Assembly: GCF_900107625.1 (NCBI RefSeq)
Contig: NZ_FNQK01000015.1
Coordinates: forward strand, 1 to 64,000
Direction of reading: 5' to 3'
Origin: Bizionia paragorgiae
GTDB lineage: Bacteria > Bacteroidota > Bacteroidia > Flavobacteriales > Flavobacteriaceae
DNA: 64,000 nucleotides
Positions 44,179 through 53,333 of this stretch are shown here, in pieces; positions within the stretch are counted from its first letter, which is position 1; each line of letters begins with the position of its first letter. The position numbers were made by a program, and so were the translations under genes. The notes under the pieces were generated by a model. That model made no database searches. It saw only the letters and a program-made list of their open reading frames with translations, and had not been told where the DNA came from.

Positions 44179-45162
44179 ATGAAAAAATTAGGATTATTGA
44201 TAACGCTAGTACTTGCGGTTACAGCTTGTACAAAAGAACCTGTTAATACAAAAGTTAAAGGCGATGTGTTTGGTACATTTTACGAGGTAACCTACCATTC
44301 TGAGACCAACGAGAACTATAGAACTCAATTTGACAGCCTCTTTACTGTTATTAATAATTCGATGTCCAATTATCAAACCGATTCTGATATTGCCAAGTAT
44401 AACCGTCGTGAAATTGAAGTTGTAGACAATCATTTTGTAAATGTTTTTATTGCCTCCAAGAAAATTTTTAAGGAAACAAAAGGTGTTTTCGATCCTACAA
44501 TTGGGATTTTGGTTAATGCTTGGGATTTCGGCTCAGAGAAAAATCCTAAACCTATAGATAGTGTTAAAGTAGATAGTTTAATGCAGTATGTAGGCTTTAA
44601 TAGAATGTTGTTAAGTGGTAACAGGATTAGAGAGAGCTACCCACGACCATATCTGGATTTTAACGCCATAGCTAAAGGGTATGCTGTTGATGTTATTGGA
44701 GACTTTTTATTGCGTGAAAAAGTGACTAATTTTATGGTGAATGTCGGCGGTGAATTGGTAGCAAGAGGGCAAAATGTAGAAACTAAAAAAGGATGGACTG
44801 TAGGAATTGAAAATCCTAATTTTGATGGTTCTCAGACTTATGATAAAGTATTCGTTTTAAAGGATGAGGCCATGGCTACTTCTGGAACGTATAGAAAGTT
44901 TAAAATTGACGAAAACGGAAACAGATACGCACATATTATAGATACTAAAACCGGATACCCTACAAAAACCAATATTCTTAGTGCCTCGGTGATAGCTGAA
45001 AATTGTATGCTAGCCGATGGGTATGCTACCGCTTTACAAGCCATGGGATTAGAAGGCGTTAAACAATTTTTGTCCAAACATAAAGAGCTTAAAGCCTATA
45101 TCATCTTTGAAAATGAAAATAAGGAGTATGAATCTATTGGGTTTAATAACTTCCCAGAATAG
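44179..45162 (+). CDS. apbE: FAD:protein FMN transferase (ApbE)
   Basis: Periplasmic lipoprotein (signal MKKLGLLITLVLAVTACTKE, lipid Cys at residue 17), 327 residues. ApbE transfers FMN from FAD to a Thr in the SGAT-type motifs of NqrB and NqrC, so its place just after the nqr operon makes functional sense. Signatures: GTFYEVTYHS, a substrate segment YLDFNAIAKGYAVDVIGD, VNVGGELVARG, and ATSGTYRKF...HIIDTKTGYPT, which contain Mg2+- and FAD-binding residues. Full length. Confidence 0.95.
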   Translation: MKKLGLLITLVLAVTACTKEPVNTKVKGDVFGTFYEVTYHSETNENYRTQFDSLFTVINNSMSNYQTDSDIAKYNRREIEVVDNHFVNVFIASKKIFKETKGVFDPTIGILVNAWDFGSEKNPKPIDSVKVDSLMQYVGFNRMLLSGNRIRESYPRPYLDFNAIAKGYAVDVIGDFLLREKVTNFMVNVGGELVARGQNVETKKGWTVGIENPNFDGSQTYDKVFVLKDEAMATSGTYRKFKIDENGNRYAHIIDTKTGYPTKTNILSASVIAENCMLADGYATALQAMGLEGVKQFLSKHKELKAYIIFENENKEYESIGFNNFPE

Positions 45163-45165
45163 CGC

Positions 45166-45933
45166 TTATTTTTTATAGACTACAGGAATAATTTCGCCTT
45201 TTGCTAAGCAGTAAGTCGTGATGTCGTTATCGCTTAATTTTGCAGTGTAATCGACTTCTTCAACAGTAAACCCAACCCGTCTTAACATGTTAAAATAGTC
45301 GCGGCCGTAAACCCGTACGTGGTCGTATTGTCCAAATACTCTAGCGCGTTCTTTTTTATCGGTTATCGAGTCGTCTTCAAATGTTGTTTCACGCTCTAGA
45401 TCTTGAGGGATTTGAAAAATACCATAGCCTCCAGGTTTCATAACTCGGTAGAGCTCTTTCATTGCAGTCTTATCGTCTGGGATGTGTTCTAAGACGTGAT
45501 TACATAAAATAACATCATAACTGTTGTCTTTAAATGGTAAAGCGCATATATCTGCTTTAACATCTGCAATCGGAGACTCTAAATCGGTCGTTGTATAGTC
45601 TAAATTCTTTAAGTCGCGAAAACACTGTAAAAAACACTGCTCGGGAGCAAAATGTAAAACACTTTTTTGCGCCGTAAAAAAATCGGTATCATTTTTTAAA
45701 TACAGCCATAAAAGACGGTGACGCTCTAAGCTTAATGTAGACGGTGATAATACATTGTTTCTTTGGTTGCCATAACCGTAAGGTAAAAAGGTTTTAAACC
45801 CTTTACCATCTATAGGGTCGATAAACTGGTCCCCTTTTAAAAAGAAGGCTAAAAACGGACGAACAGTATAGCTTAACCTAATTAAAAAAGGTCGAGGTAA
45901 AAAGTTTAAAAAGAATTTAAAAAGGTGTTTCAA
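45166..45933 (-). CDS. Class I SAM-dependent methyltransferase
   Basis: A 255-residue methyltransferase of the Methyltransf_11 type. Motif I is atypical (LHFAPEQCFLQCF near residue 92), followed by YTTTDLESPIADVKADICAL (the acidic residue that binds the SAM ribose, then motif II), DVILCNHVLEHIPDD and LYRVMKPGGYGIFQIP. The first 60 residues are basic with an amphipathic LRF-type pattern, perhaps membrane-associated. The substrate is unknown; relatives are found in cell-surface glycan or lipid clusters. It is the distal gene of a minus-strand run map, DUF3050, methyltransferase with gaps of 10 and 8 bp, so probably an operon. Confidence 0.85.
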   Translation of the reverse strand: MKHLFKFFLNFLPRPFLIRLSYTVRPFLAFFLKGDQFIDPIDGKGFKTFLPYGYGNQRNNVLSPSTLSLERHRLLWLYLKNDTDFFTAQKSVLHFAPEQCFLQCFRDLKNLDYTTTDLESPIADVKADICALPFKDNSYDVILCNHVLEHIPDDKTAMKELYRVMKPGGYGIFQIPQDLERETTFEDDSITDKKERARVFGQYDHVRVYGRDYFNMLRRVGFTVEEVDYTAKLSDNDITTYCLAKGEIIPVVYKK

Positions 45934-45941
45934 AGCAGTAG

Positions 45942-46730
45942 CTAGGCTAGTTTATTTTTCCTCTCTAGGATAAGGTTATTAATAGTGTCCCAAAGAAGCA
46001 GTCTAGAACGAAGAGAAGCTTTTGCCGTAAGCAATACATCTTCCCATTTTTTCGCGTCATCACCACATAATTCGGAAATCATTTTTATAGATAACGGACC
46101 GTGATTATCGCCATCAACCTCTATATGACGATGTAAATAATAACTTAACTTACTATATGGGCTCGGGCTACTATCTTTCTCAGATTCCGAAATAATTTGT
46201 AAAAACATATCTGGAATTAAATCTTCACGACCAAACGTGAAATCGGAAGCGATTTTATGAATTTCATTCGTGTTAATAACCTCAAAAGTATGTGTAACGA
46301 AGGCTTTAGTGTCTTTGTGGATCTCAATTTTATCTAAAGCTGTTGATAGAGAATCACCGTTTTGTATATAGGTCACCAATTGGGTTACTGGCGTTGTATT
46401 CGCGTTAATTTGATGCATCGCATCAAGATACATTTCATAATGACTTTGTGGTACATTATGGGCGTTAACATCGCTCTCTTCTCCTAAAACGATTTCATTA
46501 ATGAATTGAGAAATTGTGGGGTTACTCACCGGAACCCATGGTAAAGTTACCGTGGTTAAATGAATTTGAAGCGCTTTTAATAAGGACATAAAATCCCAAA
46601 CAGCATAAACATGCTGCTCCATAAAGATTTTAATATCTTCAATAGAGTTTAGGTTTTTGTACAGTTTATGCTCCTTTAATTGTGTTTTTAAAGGCGCTAA
46701 TTCCGCTTCAATGTGAGCAATATGATTCAT
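45942..46730 (-). CDS. DUF3050 haem-oxygenase-like-fold protein
   Basis: A 262-residue protein, essentially all helical. HVYAVWDFMSLLKALQIHLT near residue 40, EIVLGEESDVNAH, FTFGREDLIPDMF and YYLHRHIEVDGDNHGPLSIK near residue 200 are typical of DUF3050, which belongs to the haem-oxygenase/TenA-like fold group. The conserved His, Glu and Asp residues in these motifs look arranged as metal (di-iron) ligands, but that is inference. Likely co-transcribed with map and the methyltransferase. Confidence 0.82.
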   Translation of the reverse strand: MNHIAHIEAELAPLKTQLKEHKLYKNLNSIEDIKIFMEQHVYAVWDFMSLLKALQIHLTTVTLPWVPVSNPTISQFINEIVLGEESDVNAHNVPQSHYEMYLDAMHQINANTTPVTQLVTYIQNGDSLSTALDKIEIHKDTKAFVTHTFEVINTNEIHKIASDFTFGREDLIPDMFLQIISESEKDSSPSPYSKLSYYLHRHIEVDGDNHGPLSIKMISELCGDDAKKWEDVLLTAKASLRSRLLLWDTINNLILERKNKLA

Positions 46731-46740
46731 TTTAGAATAA

Positions 46741-47559
46741 TTATAGCGCTAATGGCACTTGTCTAAATGCATCTTCCTCGTTAGATGTTATGCCTAATGC
46801 TTCATAAATATACGCGAAAGTGGATAGCAATTCTGGTTTTCCATCAACAATAGCCACATCATGTTCAAAATGTGCACTTGGTTTTCCATCTAATGTGGTG
46901 ATTGTCCAACCGTCTCTATGTTGTTTAATACGTTGTGTACCTAGGTTAATCATAGGCTCGATAGCAACGACCATACCGTCAACTAATTTTTTACCGCGAC
47001 CACGTTTTCCGTAGTTTGGCATTTCAGGATCTTCGTGCATTTTACGGCCTATACCATGTCCGACCAATTCACGAACAACACCGTACCCGTAATCTTCACA
47101 ATACTTCTGAATAGCAAAACCAACATCACCAACGCGATTCCCCTTTTTTAATTCAGCAATACCAATATATAAAGAGTCTTTAGTGACTTGCAAAAGTTTT
47201 TCGATTTCAGCATCGATTTCGCCTACTGCAAACGTATAGGCATGATCACCATAAAATCCATTTTTAATAGCCCCACAATCTACCGAAATAATATCGCCTT
47301 CTTCTAAAGGTGTGCTGTTAGGGATACCGTGAACGACTTGCGAGTTAGGACTCATGCAAAGCGTGTTTGGAAAATCATATAAGCCTAAAAATCCTGGTAT
47401 GGCACCTTGATCCCTAATACATTCTTCGGCAATTTTATCTAATTCTAAAGTGCTAACACCTGGTTTTATAGCTTTTGCTACTTCACCTAAGGTTTTAGAT
47501 ACTACTAATGCGCTTTCTCGCATGAGTTCTATTTCTTCTCTTGTTTTTATTATAATCAT
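46741..47559 (-). CDS. map: Methionine aminopeptidase, type I
   Basis: Removes the initiator methionine from nascent proteins. The five metal ligands of the pita-bread fold are visible in order: two Asp in VDCGAIKNGFYGDHAYTF, His in GHGIGRKMHEDP, Glu in AIEPMIN and Glu in HFEHDVAI. About 272 residues from the ATG at 47559 (MIIIKTREEIELM); the ATG at 47565 is also possible. The longer in-frame start at 47580 lies within the -7 promoter element and is rejected. It heads a small operon with the DUF3050 and methyltransferase genes. Confidence 0.95.
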   Translation of the reverse strand: MIIIKTREEIELMRESALVVSKTLGEVAKAIKPGVSTLELDKIAEECIRDQGAIPGFLGLYDFPNTLCMSPNSQVVHGIPNSTPLEEGDIISVDCGAIKNGFYGDHAYTFAVGEIDAEIEKLLQVTKDSLYIGIAELKKGNRVGDVGFAIQKYCEDYGYGVVRELVGHGIGRKMHEDPEMPNYGKRGRGKKLVDGMVVAIEPMINLGTQRIKQHRDGWTITTLDGKPSAHFEHDVAIVDGKPELLSTFAYIYEALGITSNEEDAFRQVPLAL

Positions 47560-47577
47560 GGACATAAAAATATCTTG

Positions 47578-47585
47578 CAAAGATA
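47578..47585 (-). promoter_or_regulatory. -7 promoter element of map
   Basis: Reads TATCTTTG followed by C on the minus strand, matching TAnnTTTG, 13-19 bp before the two candidate map starts. The divergent CoA-transferase gene begins 99 bp away on the other side. Confidence 0.55.
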
Positions 47586-47683
47586 ATAAATTTAATGCGC
47601 TATATAATGTTTCTAGAATATGACTTTTGGTAGTTTTTAGGTCTATTATTTTTGAGATATTTGTAAATCTAAAATCAGTGATT

Positions 47684-48955
47684 ATGTATACCCCAGTTTC
47701 GGCTGAAGACGCCGTAAAAGTTATAAAGTCTAATAGTAAAATTTATATTCAAGCGGCTGCTGCGGCTCCTCGACTTCTCATTGAAGCACTAACGAATAGA
47801 CATGAAGAATTAAGAAATGTTCAAATTTGTCAGTTGCACACCGAGGGCGAGGCACCTTATGCGAATCCGGAATTGCGAGCCAGTTTTCATGTCAATTCTT
47901 TTTTTATCGGAAAAAATGTCCGCCATACCCTAAAAGCTGGAAATGGGTCGTATACCCCTGTGTTTTTAAGTGAAGTGCCTTTGTTATTTAAACGTAATAT
48001 AGTTGATTTACAAGCGGCATTAATACAAGTGTCTGTTCCCGATCGTCATGGGTACTGTTCCTTAGGTGTTTCGGTAGAGGCTACTTTAGCAGCGATTGAT
48101 AATGCCGATTATGTGATTGCACAAGTCAATAAGCAAATGCCAAGAACTCATGGGGCAGGGATAATTCATGTTTCTGAAATTGATGCGTTTGTAGAATCTG
48201 ATGAGCCTTTACCAGAACACGGGGGAGCAGAACCTTCGGCTATAGAGAACGAAATAGGAAACCATGTTGCTAGTTTAATTGAAGATAAAAGCACCCTGCA
48301 AATGGGAATTGGTAACATCCCGAACGCCGTGTTGTCACGGTTAATTCACCACAAAGATTTAGGCTTGCATACCGAAATGTTTTCAGATGGTGTGATTGAT
48401 TTGATTTTAAAAAACGTGATTAATTGTAATTACAAAGGTGTAAATAGAGGTCGTGCTTTAGCTACGTTTTTAATAGGGTCAAAACGTTTATACGATTTCG
48501 TAGATGATAATCCGTATATAGAAATGCGGGCTGCTAACTATACAAATGACGTGTCGGTAATTAAGCAAAACCCTAAAATGGTAGCTATTAACTCGGCTAT
48601 CGAAGTTGATTTAACAGGCCAAGTGTGCGCTGATTCTATTGGTTCTAATATGTACTCTGGAGTGGGTGGACAAATGGACTTTATTAGAGGAGCGTCGCTA
48701 AGTGAGGGGGGTAAAGCGATTATTGCATTACCATCAACAACCAAATCGGGGATAAGTCGTATTGTTCCGAGTTTAAATCCTGGTGCAGGCGTGGTAACCA
48801 CAAGGGCACATGTGCATTATGTGGTTACGGAATATGGTATTGCAAACCTGTATGGAAAAACTATTCAAGAGCGCGAAAAAGCCTTAGTAAATATCGCGCA
48901 CCCTAAGCATCAAGAACACATTGATAAACAGTATTTTGAATTGTCTAGAGGCTAG
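47684..48955 (+). CDS. Acetyl-CoA hydrolase/CoA-transferase family protein
   Basis: A 423-residue family I CoA-transferase, of the acetyl-CoA hydrolase / 4-hydroxybutyrate CoA-transferase group. The ATG at 47684 gives MYTPVSAEDAVKVIKSNSKI, the usual opening; the frame is open upstream to 47627. Signatures: SVPDRHGYCSLGVSVE, IENEIGNHVASLIEDKSTL, MGIGNIPNAVLSRL, the putative catalytic Glu in TEMFSDGVIDL, GVGGQMDFIRGASLS and VTEYGIANLYGKTI. It likely exchanges CoA between acetyl-CoA and a short-chain acid; the precise substrate is not determinable. Confidence 0.9.
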   Translation: MYTPVSAEDAVKVIKSNSKIYIQAAAAAPRLLIEALTNRHEELRNVQICQLHTEGEAPYANPELRASFHVNSFFIGKNVRHTLKAGNGSYTPVFLSEVPLLFKRNIVDLQAALIQVSVPDRHGYCSLGVSVEATLAAIDNADYVIAQVNKQMPRTHGAGIIHVSEIDAFVESDEPLPEHGGAEPSAIENEIGNHVASLIEDKSTLQMGIGNIPNAVLSRLIHHKDLGLHTEMFSDGVIDLILKNVINCNYKGVNRGRALATFLIGSKRLYDFVDDNPYIEMRAANYTNDVSVIKQNPKMVAINSAIEVDLTGQVCADSIGSNMYSGVGGQMDFIRGASLSEGGKAIIALPSTTKSGISRIVPSLNPGAGVVTTRAHVHYVVTEYGIANLYGKTIQEREKALVNIAHPKHQEHIDKQYFELSRG

Positions 48956-49363
48956 TTATTTGTTTAGAAAAGAAAATAAGCCTTTCTTTTTAGGTTTTGG
49001 AATCGTTGGGGTTTCGTTGGTTAATTTTTGATAAACTTCTCCCCAACCATAAACACCACCAATATTACGATCGTCTATAAAAATATCGGCATTAATTTTC
49101 CGACTTACAGTAGCTGTAAGTTCTTCGTTGGGGTAACTTTCATTAACAGCATAAAAAGAGATGCCGTTTTCTTTACAAAAGTTAACGGCTTCATCTAATT
49201 TTTCACCCGATCTATAGGTCCATAAAATTAAACGGTGACCATCGTGTTGCAGTCGTTTTAATGTTTCAAAAACAAAGAGTCTTGGTTTTCCAATCCCAGG
49301 GTATTTGTCCTCTACAATCGTTCCATCAAAATCTACCGCTATTATTAATCCTTTTTTCATCAT
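48956..49363 (-). CDS. Small HAD-like phosphatase (BT0820 type)
   Basis: A 135-residue cap-less HAD hydrolase. Motif I AVDFDGTIVEDKYPGIG begins at residue 9 (nucleophile in DFDG), motif II is LILWTYRSGEKL with Thr and Arg, and motif IV is DIFIDDRNIGG. This compact layout matches the BT0820-type family structurally characterised in Bacteroides. The C-terminal PKPKKKGLFSFLNK is a basic tail. The gene ends one base after the stop of the CoA-transferase on the opposite strand and follows gpmI with a 27-bp gap, so gpmI and this gene may be co-transcribed. Confidence 0.88.
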   Translation of the reverse strand: MMKKGLIIAVDFDGTIVEDKYPGIGKPRLFVFETLKRLQHDGHRLILWTYRSGEKLDEAVNFCKENGISFYAVNESYPNEELTATVSRKINADIFIDDRNIGGVYGWGEVYQKLTNETPTIPKPKKKGLFSFLNK

Positions 49364-49390
49364 TGATTTCTTTTTTTATGCTACTCCCAA

Positions 49391-50908
49391 TTAAATTAAT
49401 GCATGTTGGGTCATGGCTTTTGGCTGTTCAATACCCATTAATTTTAAAATGGTAGGCGCTACATCGCCAAGAATTCCATTTTTAATTGCGGTTAAGTCTT
49501 TATCTATTAAAATTAGAGGTACCGGGTTAGTGGTATGTGCTGTATTTGGTGATCCGTCTGGGTTTATCATCGTTTCACAATTACCATGATCGGCAATTAA
49601 TAGTGTGGTGTATCCGTTTTCCAACGCTGTAGTCACCACCTTTTCTACACAGGTGTCCACAGCCTCACAAGCTTTTATGGCCGCGTCCATAACTCCTGTA
49701 TGTCCGACCATATCACCATTAGCAAAATTTAAACAAACAAAATCGGGCGCTTGATTCTTTAATTCCGGAACAAGGGCATCAGTAAGTTCAAAAGCACTCA
49801 TTTCAGGTTTTAAATCGTAAGTAGCTACTTTAGGTGAATGTTTTAATATACGCGATTCTCCTATAAATGGCGTTTCTCTACCACCGGAAAAGAAAAAAGT
49901 AACGTGCGGATACTTTTCTGTCTCAGCAATTCTAATTTGTTTTTTATTTTCTTTTTCTAATACTTCGCCTAAAGTTTTAGTGATATTATCTTTATTAAAA
50001 ACGACATGTAGCCCTTTAAAATTTTCGTCGTAATTAGTTAAGGTAACGTAGTGCAGATTTAACTTATGCATTTCGTATACTGGAAAATCACGTTGTGATA
50101 AAGCATCTGTTAGCTGACGCCCTCTGTCGGTTCTAAAATTAAAAAAGACAACAACATCATCCTCTTTTATGGTTGCTAACGGCTTCTGATTGTTGTCGAC
50201 CATTATAATTGGTTGGATAAACTCATCAGTAATACCATTATCATAACTTTCTTGTATGCTATCTACTGCGTTAGTAGAATGGGTGCCTTGACCATGTATT
50301 AAAGCATCGTATGCTAATTTTACGCGTTCCCAACGTTGGTCTCTGTCCATGGCGTAATAGCGCCCAGTAATTGAGGCTAATTTTGCACGTGTATTTGCTG
50401 TGTAATTTTGAAGGTCTTCAATAAAATGCTTTCCCGATTTAGGGTCTACATCTCTACCGTCAGTAAAGGCATGGATAAAGGTGTTGTCGAGTTCTAAGTT
50501 CTCGGCAACATCCAATAAGCCTTTTAAATGATTAATGTGAGAATGGACTCCGCCATCGCTTACAAGTCCTAAAAAATGAACCGCTTTATTATTTTCCTTT
50601 GCGTATTGAAAGGCATTTCGCAATACAGGTTCTAAAGCTAAAGTCTGCTTTTCTACAGCTAAATTTATTTTTGCTAAATCTTGATATACAATGCGTCCCG
50701 CCCCTAAATTCATATGGCCAACCTCACTATTTCCCATTTGTCCTTCTGGAAGACCTACATGTAAGCCATCGGTACGCAATTGCGCATGTGGATACTTGGT
50801 ATATAAACTATCTATAAACGGAGTCTTCGCATGATCTATAGCAGAAACTTTAGGGTCTGGAGATTTACCCCAACCATCAAGAATCATTAAAATAACTTTT
50901 TTGTTCAT
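49391..50908 (-). CDS. gpmI: Phosphoglycerate mutase, cofactor-independent
   Basis: Mn2+-dependent glycolytic mutase interconverting 3- and 2-phosphoglycerate, about 505 residues. The alkaline-phosphatase-like catalytic serine lies in GQMGNSEVGHMNLGAG near residue 58, and metal ligands occur in LDGWGKS (N-terminus), NFANGDMVGHTG and LLIADHGNCETM. The ATG at 50908 (MNKKVILMILDGWG) is the family start; a further ATG at 50935 would overlap the -7 element TACCTTTG (plus-strand 50933-50940). Confidence 0.96.
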   Translation of the reverse strand: MNKKVILMILDGWGKSPDPKVSAIDHAKTPFIDSLYTKYPHAQLRTDGLHVGLPEGQMGNSEVGHMNLGAGRIVYQDLAKINLAVEKQTLALEPVLRNAFQYAKENNKAVHFLGLVSDGGVHSHINHLKGLLDVAENLELDNTFIHAFTDGRDVDPKSGKHFIEDLQNYTANTRAKLASITGRYYAMDRDQRWERVKLAYDALIHGQGTHSTNAVDSIQESYDNGITDEFIQPIIMVDNNQKPLATIKEDDVVVFFNFRTDRGRQLTDALSQRDFPVYEMHKLNLHYVTLTNYDENFKGLHVVFNKDNITKTLGEVLEKENKKQIRIAETEKYPHVTFFFSGGRETPFIGESRILKHSPKVATYDLKPEMSAFELTDALVPELKNQAPDFVCLNFANGDMVGHTGVMDAAIKACEAVDTCVEKVVTTALENGYTTLLIADHGNCETMINPDGSPNTAHTTNPVPLILIDKDLTAIKNGILGDVAPTILKLMGIEQPKAMTQHALI

Positions 50909-51053
50909 TATTTTCGAGTTTTTAGCTGATTGCAAAGGTACTGAAGTTTGAGAAATAAAGTAGAATACACTTTTGAAAACTGATACGCCCCTAGGTGTAA
51001 CCGGTACTTGTTAATTACGAATAGGGTCCATTATTAATGCTGTGTTTTAAATA

Positions 51054-51776
51054 TCACAACAACTTAGGATTAATATCTAAAATGTTTTCAGAAATGTAGT
51101 GTTGTATAAAATCAGCATCAAAATACGTACTCCCTAAAAGGTCTGCAGTTTTTAAAAGTTTTGATATATCAAGCTTACGATACGCCTCTAAGTACGGTTT
51201 TGAAAGGGGCTTATAACTGTAATGCCAAGGTTCATATTTAAAGCCTTTTCGATGATAGGTGTCTGTGAACACTAAATAGAATCCATGGCGTTCGGCATTT
51301 TTATCCATCCAGTCTTTAAGCTTGCAATACACCCCATTACCATGGTAATTTTTAGGCTGTAAAATCCCTGAAGGTTGCGGTACACTGGTGTCGTAAACAT
51401 CGATATCCGTTCCCCAATGGTGTCTAGAGGTACCTGGAATTGTAGAGTATTCAATTATTTTAGCAATGCTAGCCTGTGGAGAGAGTCCTTGAGAAATATA
51501 TCTGTTATATTTTCTATTCCATATACGTTTTTGATGATTAAAATTACGATAACTGGAAACTGCAGCTATGCTAATACCTTCTTTTTTTGCTTCGGCCTGT
51601 AGCTTTAAGAATGCATCATAGGCTTCTTTACGCAATTTGTATCCGTTGCCATATAAAGCAGGTGTTCCTTGCCCGAGTAGTTCTTCGGTAGGAATGGTTT
51701 GCTGGCTATAGCTAGTCGATGCTGTAAACATAAATACGCATAGGAGAAAAATAAGAAAGGGTTTAATCTGTGTCAT
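51054..51776 (-). CDS. M15-family D-alanyl-D-alanine carboxypeptidase
   Basis: Secreted zinc peptidase acting on peptidoglycan, 240 residues with a signal peptide (FLLCVFMFTASTSYSQ). The VanY/M15B signature is complete: AVSSYRNFNHQKRIWNRKYN, zinc ligands His and Asp in SRHHWGTDIDVYD, and the catalytic Glu plus third zinc His in YEPWHYSY near residue 190. It trims the terminal D-Ala from cell-wall peptides. No van genes are nearby, so a housekeeping role is more likely than glycopeptide resistance. Confidence 0.9.
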   Translation of the reverse strand: MTQIKPFLIFLLCVFMFTASTSYSQQTIPTEELLGQGTPALYGNGYKLRKEAYDAFLKLQAEAKKEGISIAAVSSYRNFNHQKRIWNRKYNRYISQGLSPQASIAKIIEYSTIPGTSRHHWGTDIDVYDTSVPQPSGILQPKNYHGNGVYCKLKDWMDKNAERHGFYLVFTDTYHRKGFKYEPWHYSYKPLSKPYLEAYRKLDISKLLKTADLLGSTYFDADFIQHYISENILDINPKLL

Positions 51777-51899
51777 GGATTGAAAAGATAATACTGTTGC
51801 AATTCGTGCGCCTAAAATACCTGAAATAGATTTCAGAGAGAAATAAATAAGTCAGCGATTTAAATTATAAGTAATTTTGCTAAAATAAAACCGTTAGAT

Positions 51900-52325
51900 A
51901 TGCCTGTTGATTTTAAAATTATAGACGCGAAAGATATTTTTGTAATCATTCCATTTTTACAAAAACTGTCCGATGATGCCAATTCGGAAGCTGTTTTACA
52001 AGAACGCCTTTTAGAAATGGTAACTCAGAATTATGAGTGTATTGGTGTCTATAAAAACGGTAACCTTATAGGAATCTGTGGGTTATGGTTTATGACCCGT
52101 CATTATGTAGGAAAATCGGTAGAAATCGATCATCTCTACATCGAAAAAAAATTTCAGGGTCAAGGACTAGGAAAAATAGTGATGGAATGGGTCGATAATT
52201 ATGCGCAATCTAAAGGGTGTAAGGCTTCAGAATTAAATACTTACGTCCAAAACTACCCGTCACACAAATTCTACTACAATCGAGGGTATGAAATTAAAGG
52301 GTATCATTTTTTAAAGAAATTTTAA
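51900..52325 (+). CDS. GNAT-family N-acetyltransferase
   Basis: A 141-residue acetyl-CoA-dependent N-acetyltransferase. Motif A is YIEKKFQGQGLGKIVMEWV with the pyrophosphate-binding QGQGLG (about residues 84-98), and motif B is KFYYNRGYEIKGYHF at the end. The substrate cannot be predicted. A TAATTTTG element followed by C at 51872-51879 lies 21 bp upstream of the ATG. Confidence 0.88.
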   Translation: MPVDFKIIDAKDIFVIIPFLQKLSDDANSEAVLQERLLEMVTQNYECIGVYKNGNLIGICGLWFMTRHYVGKSVEIDHLYIEKKFQGQGLGKIVMEWVDNYAQSKGCKASELNTYVQNYPSHKFYYNRGYEIKGYHFLKKF

Positions 52326-52332
52326 AAAATCC

Positions 52333-52364
52333 TTGTAGATAATTAAAATGTTTAATTATATTTG
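52333..52364 (+). promoter_or_regulatory. Promoter of tRNA-Gly
   Basis: TTG at 52333-52335, a 21-bp spacer and TATATTTG at 52357-52364 followed by C: an exact match to the Bacteroidota primary promoter. The tRNA begins 11 bp later, so transcription would start just before it. Confidence 0.85.
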
Positions 52365-52375
52365 CACTCGGAAAT

Positions 52376-52448
52376 GCGAGAGTAGCTCAGTTGGTAGAGC
52401 GTCAGCCTTCCAAGCTGAATGTCGCCGGTTCGAACCCGGTCTCTCGCT
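52376..52448 (+). tRNA. tRNA-Gly (anticodon TCC)
   Basis: Complete cloverleaf: acceptor GCGAGAG/CTCTCGC, D arm GCTC-AGTTGGTA-GAGC, anticodon arm TCAGC-CTTCCAA-GCTGA with anticodon TCC (reads GGA and wobble Gly codons), variable loop ATGTC, T arm GCCGG-TTCGAAC-CCGGT. Discriminator base T, as usual for bacterial tRNA-Gly; CCA is not fully encoded (TCA follows). Confidence 0.97.
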
Positions 52449-52449
52449 C

Positions 52450-52479
52450 AAAGCCTCATCAAACGATGAGGCTTTTTTA
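52450..52479. terminator. Terminator shared by tRNA-Gly and peptidase E
   Basis: AAAGCCTCATC, AAAC, GATGAGGCTTT and further T's: an 11-bp stem directly after the tRNA. The stop codon of the minus-strand peptidase gene lies in the T-tract, so the A-run on the other strand could also serve that gene. Confidence 0.9.
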
Positions 52480-53184
52480 TTTTATATGCTTTAAGGAGCT
52501 TCCAGATTCCATTTCATAAGCCGCTTTTTTATACTCAAAAATAATTGCTTTTAAAGGACCTTTTAGTAACGTAGTGTCATCTTTTATTTCTATCCAACTG
52601 CCTTCTCGTAATCCAACAACCGGTTGTGTGTTATAATGGTGGAATTCATTAATTCGCGTCTCACGGGTTTCTCCCATGTGTGTGTCTCCTTCAATAGGGT
52701 CTAAATAATGGGGGTTGATATTAAAGGGAACAAAACCTAAGGTCTTAAAGCTAGGCGGGTATACAATGGGCATATCGTTAGTCGTACTCATTGTCAATCC
52801 GCATATATTACTTCCTGCGCTGGTACCCAAATAAGGAACCCCGTTTAAAACGACATCTTTTAAGATGTTTAAACAGTTGTTTTTATACAATTGGCTGACT
52901 AGAACAAAGGTGTTTCCACCACCAACATAAATTCCCTTTGCCTCTTGAAGCGCTTGTGTTGCCGATTTAAACGTGTGGATGCCCACGACCTTTTTGTTTA
53001 TTTTGCTAAAAGCAACTTGAATTTTACTGGTGTATTCATCATGAGTAATGCCTCCAGGTCGCGCGTAGGGTATAAATAAAACGGTATCGGTATTTTTGTA
53101 TAATTCAGAAAGCGCTTCTAGAAGATAATCTAAGGGCTCACCTCCAAATACAGTTGAAGTACTCGCAATAATTAAATGTTTCAT
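52477..53184 (-). CDS. pepE: Peptidase E (alpha-aspartyl dipeptidase, S51)
   Basis: Cytoplasmic serine peptidase that splits Asp-X dipeptides, 235 residues, class I glutamine amidotransferase-like fold. The nucleophile elbow is YLGTSAGSNICG near residue 118 (Ser in GTSAGS), with the conserved GIYVGGGNTFVLVSQL before it, and the catalytic His segment FNINPHYLD near residue 157. Full length. Ends inside the tRNA terminator. It may help use peptides rich in aspartate, in keeping with a protein-degrading life style. Confidence 0.93.
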   Translation of the reverse strand: MKHLIIASTSTVFGGEPLDYLLEALSELYKNTDTVLFIPYARPGGITHDEYTSKIQVAFSKINKKVVGIHTFKSATQALQEAKGIYVGGGNTFVLVSQLYKNNCLNILKDVVLNGVPYLGTSAGSNICGLTMSTTNDMPIVYPPSFKTLGFVPFNINPHYLDPIEGDTHMGETRETRINEFHHYNTQPVVGLREGSWIEIKDDTTLLKGPLKAIIFEYKKAAYEMESGSSLKHIK

Positions 53185-53333
53185 AGCTGGGTATTATGTT
53201 AAAGACGATTTTAGTTTAAGTATTTATTGTAAATTTAAGTAAAGCATATATTTAACAAAAGTTTAAACGCCTTTTAAATCTATTTTAGGATTTGAAAGAC
53301 TTTATTTACAATACTAAACCAAACCAAATTGAT

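Noticed and set aside
51054-51776. Vancomycin resistance vanY
   Set aside because: No vanA/H/X or regulator nearby; the protein fits a housekeeping M15 peptidase.
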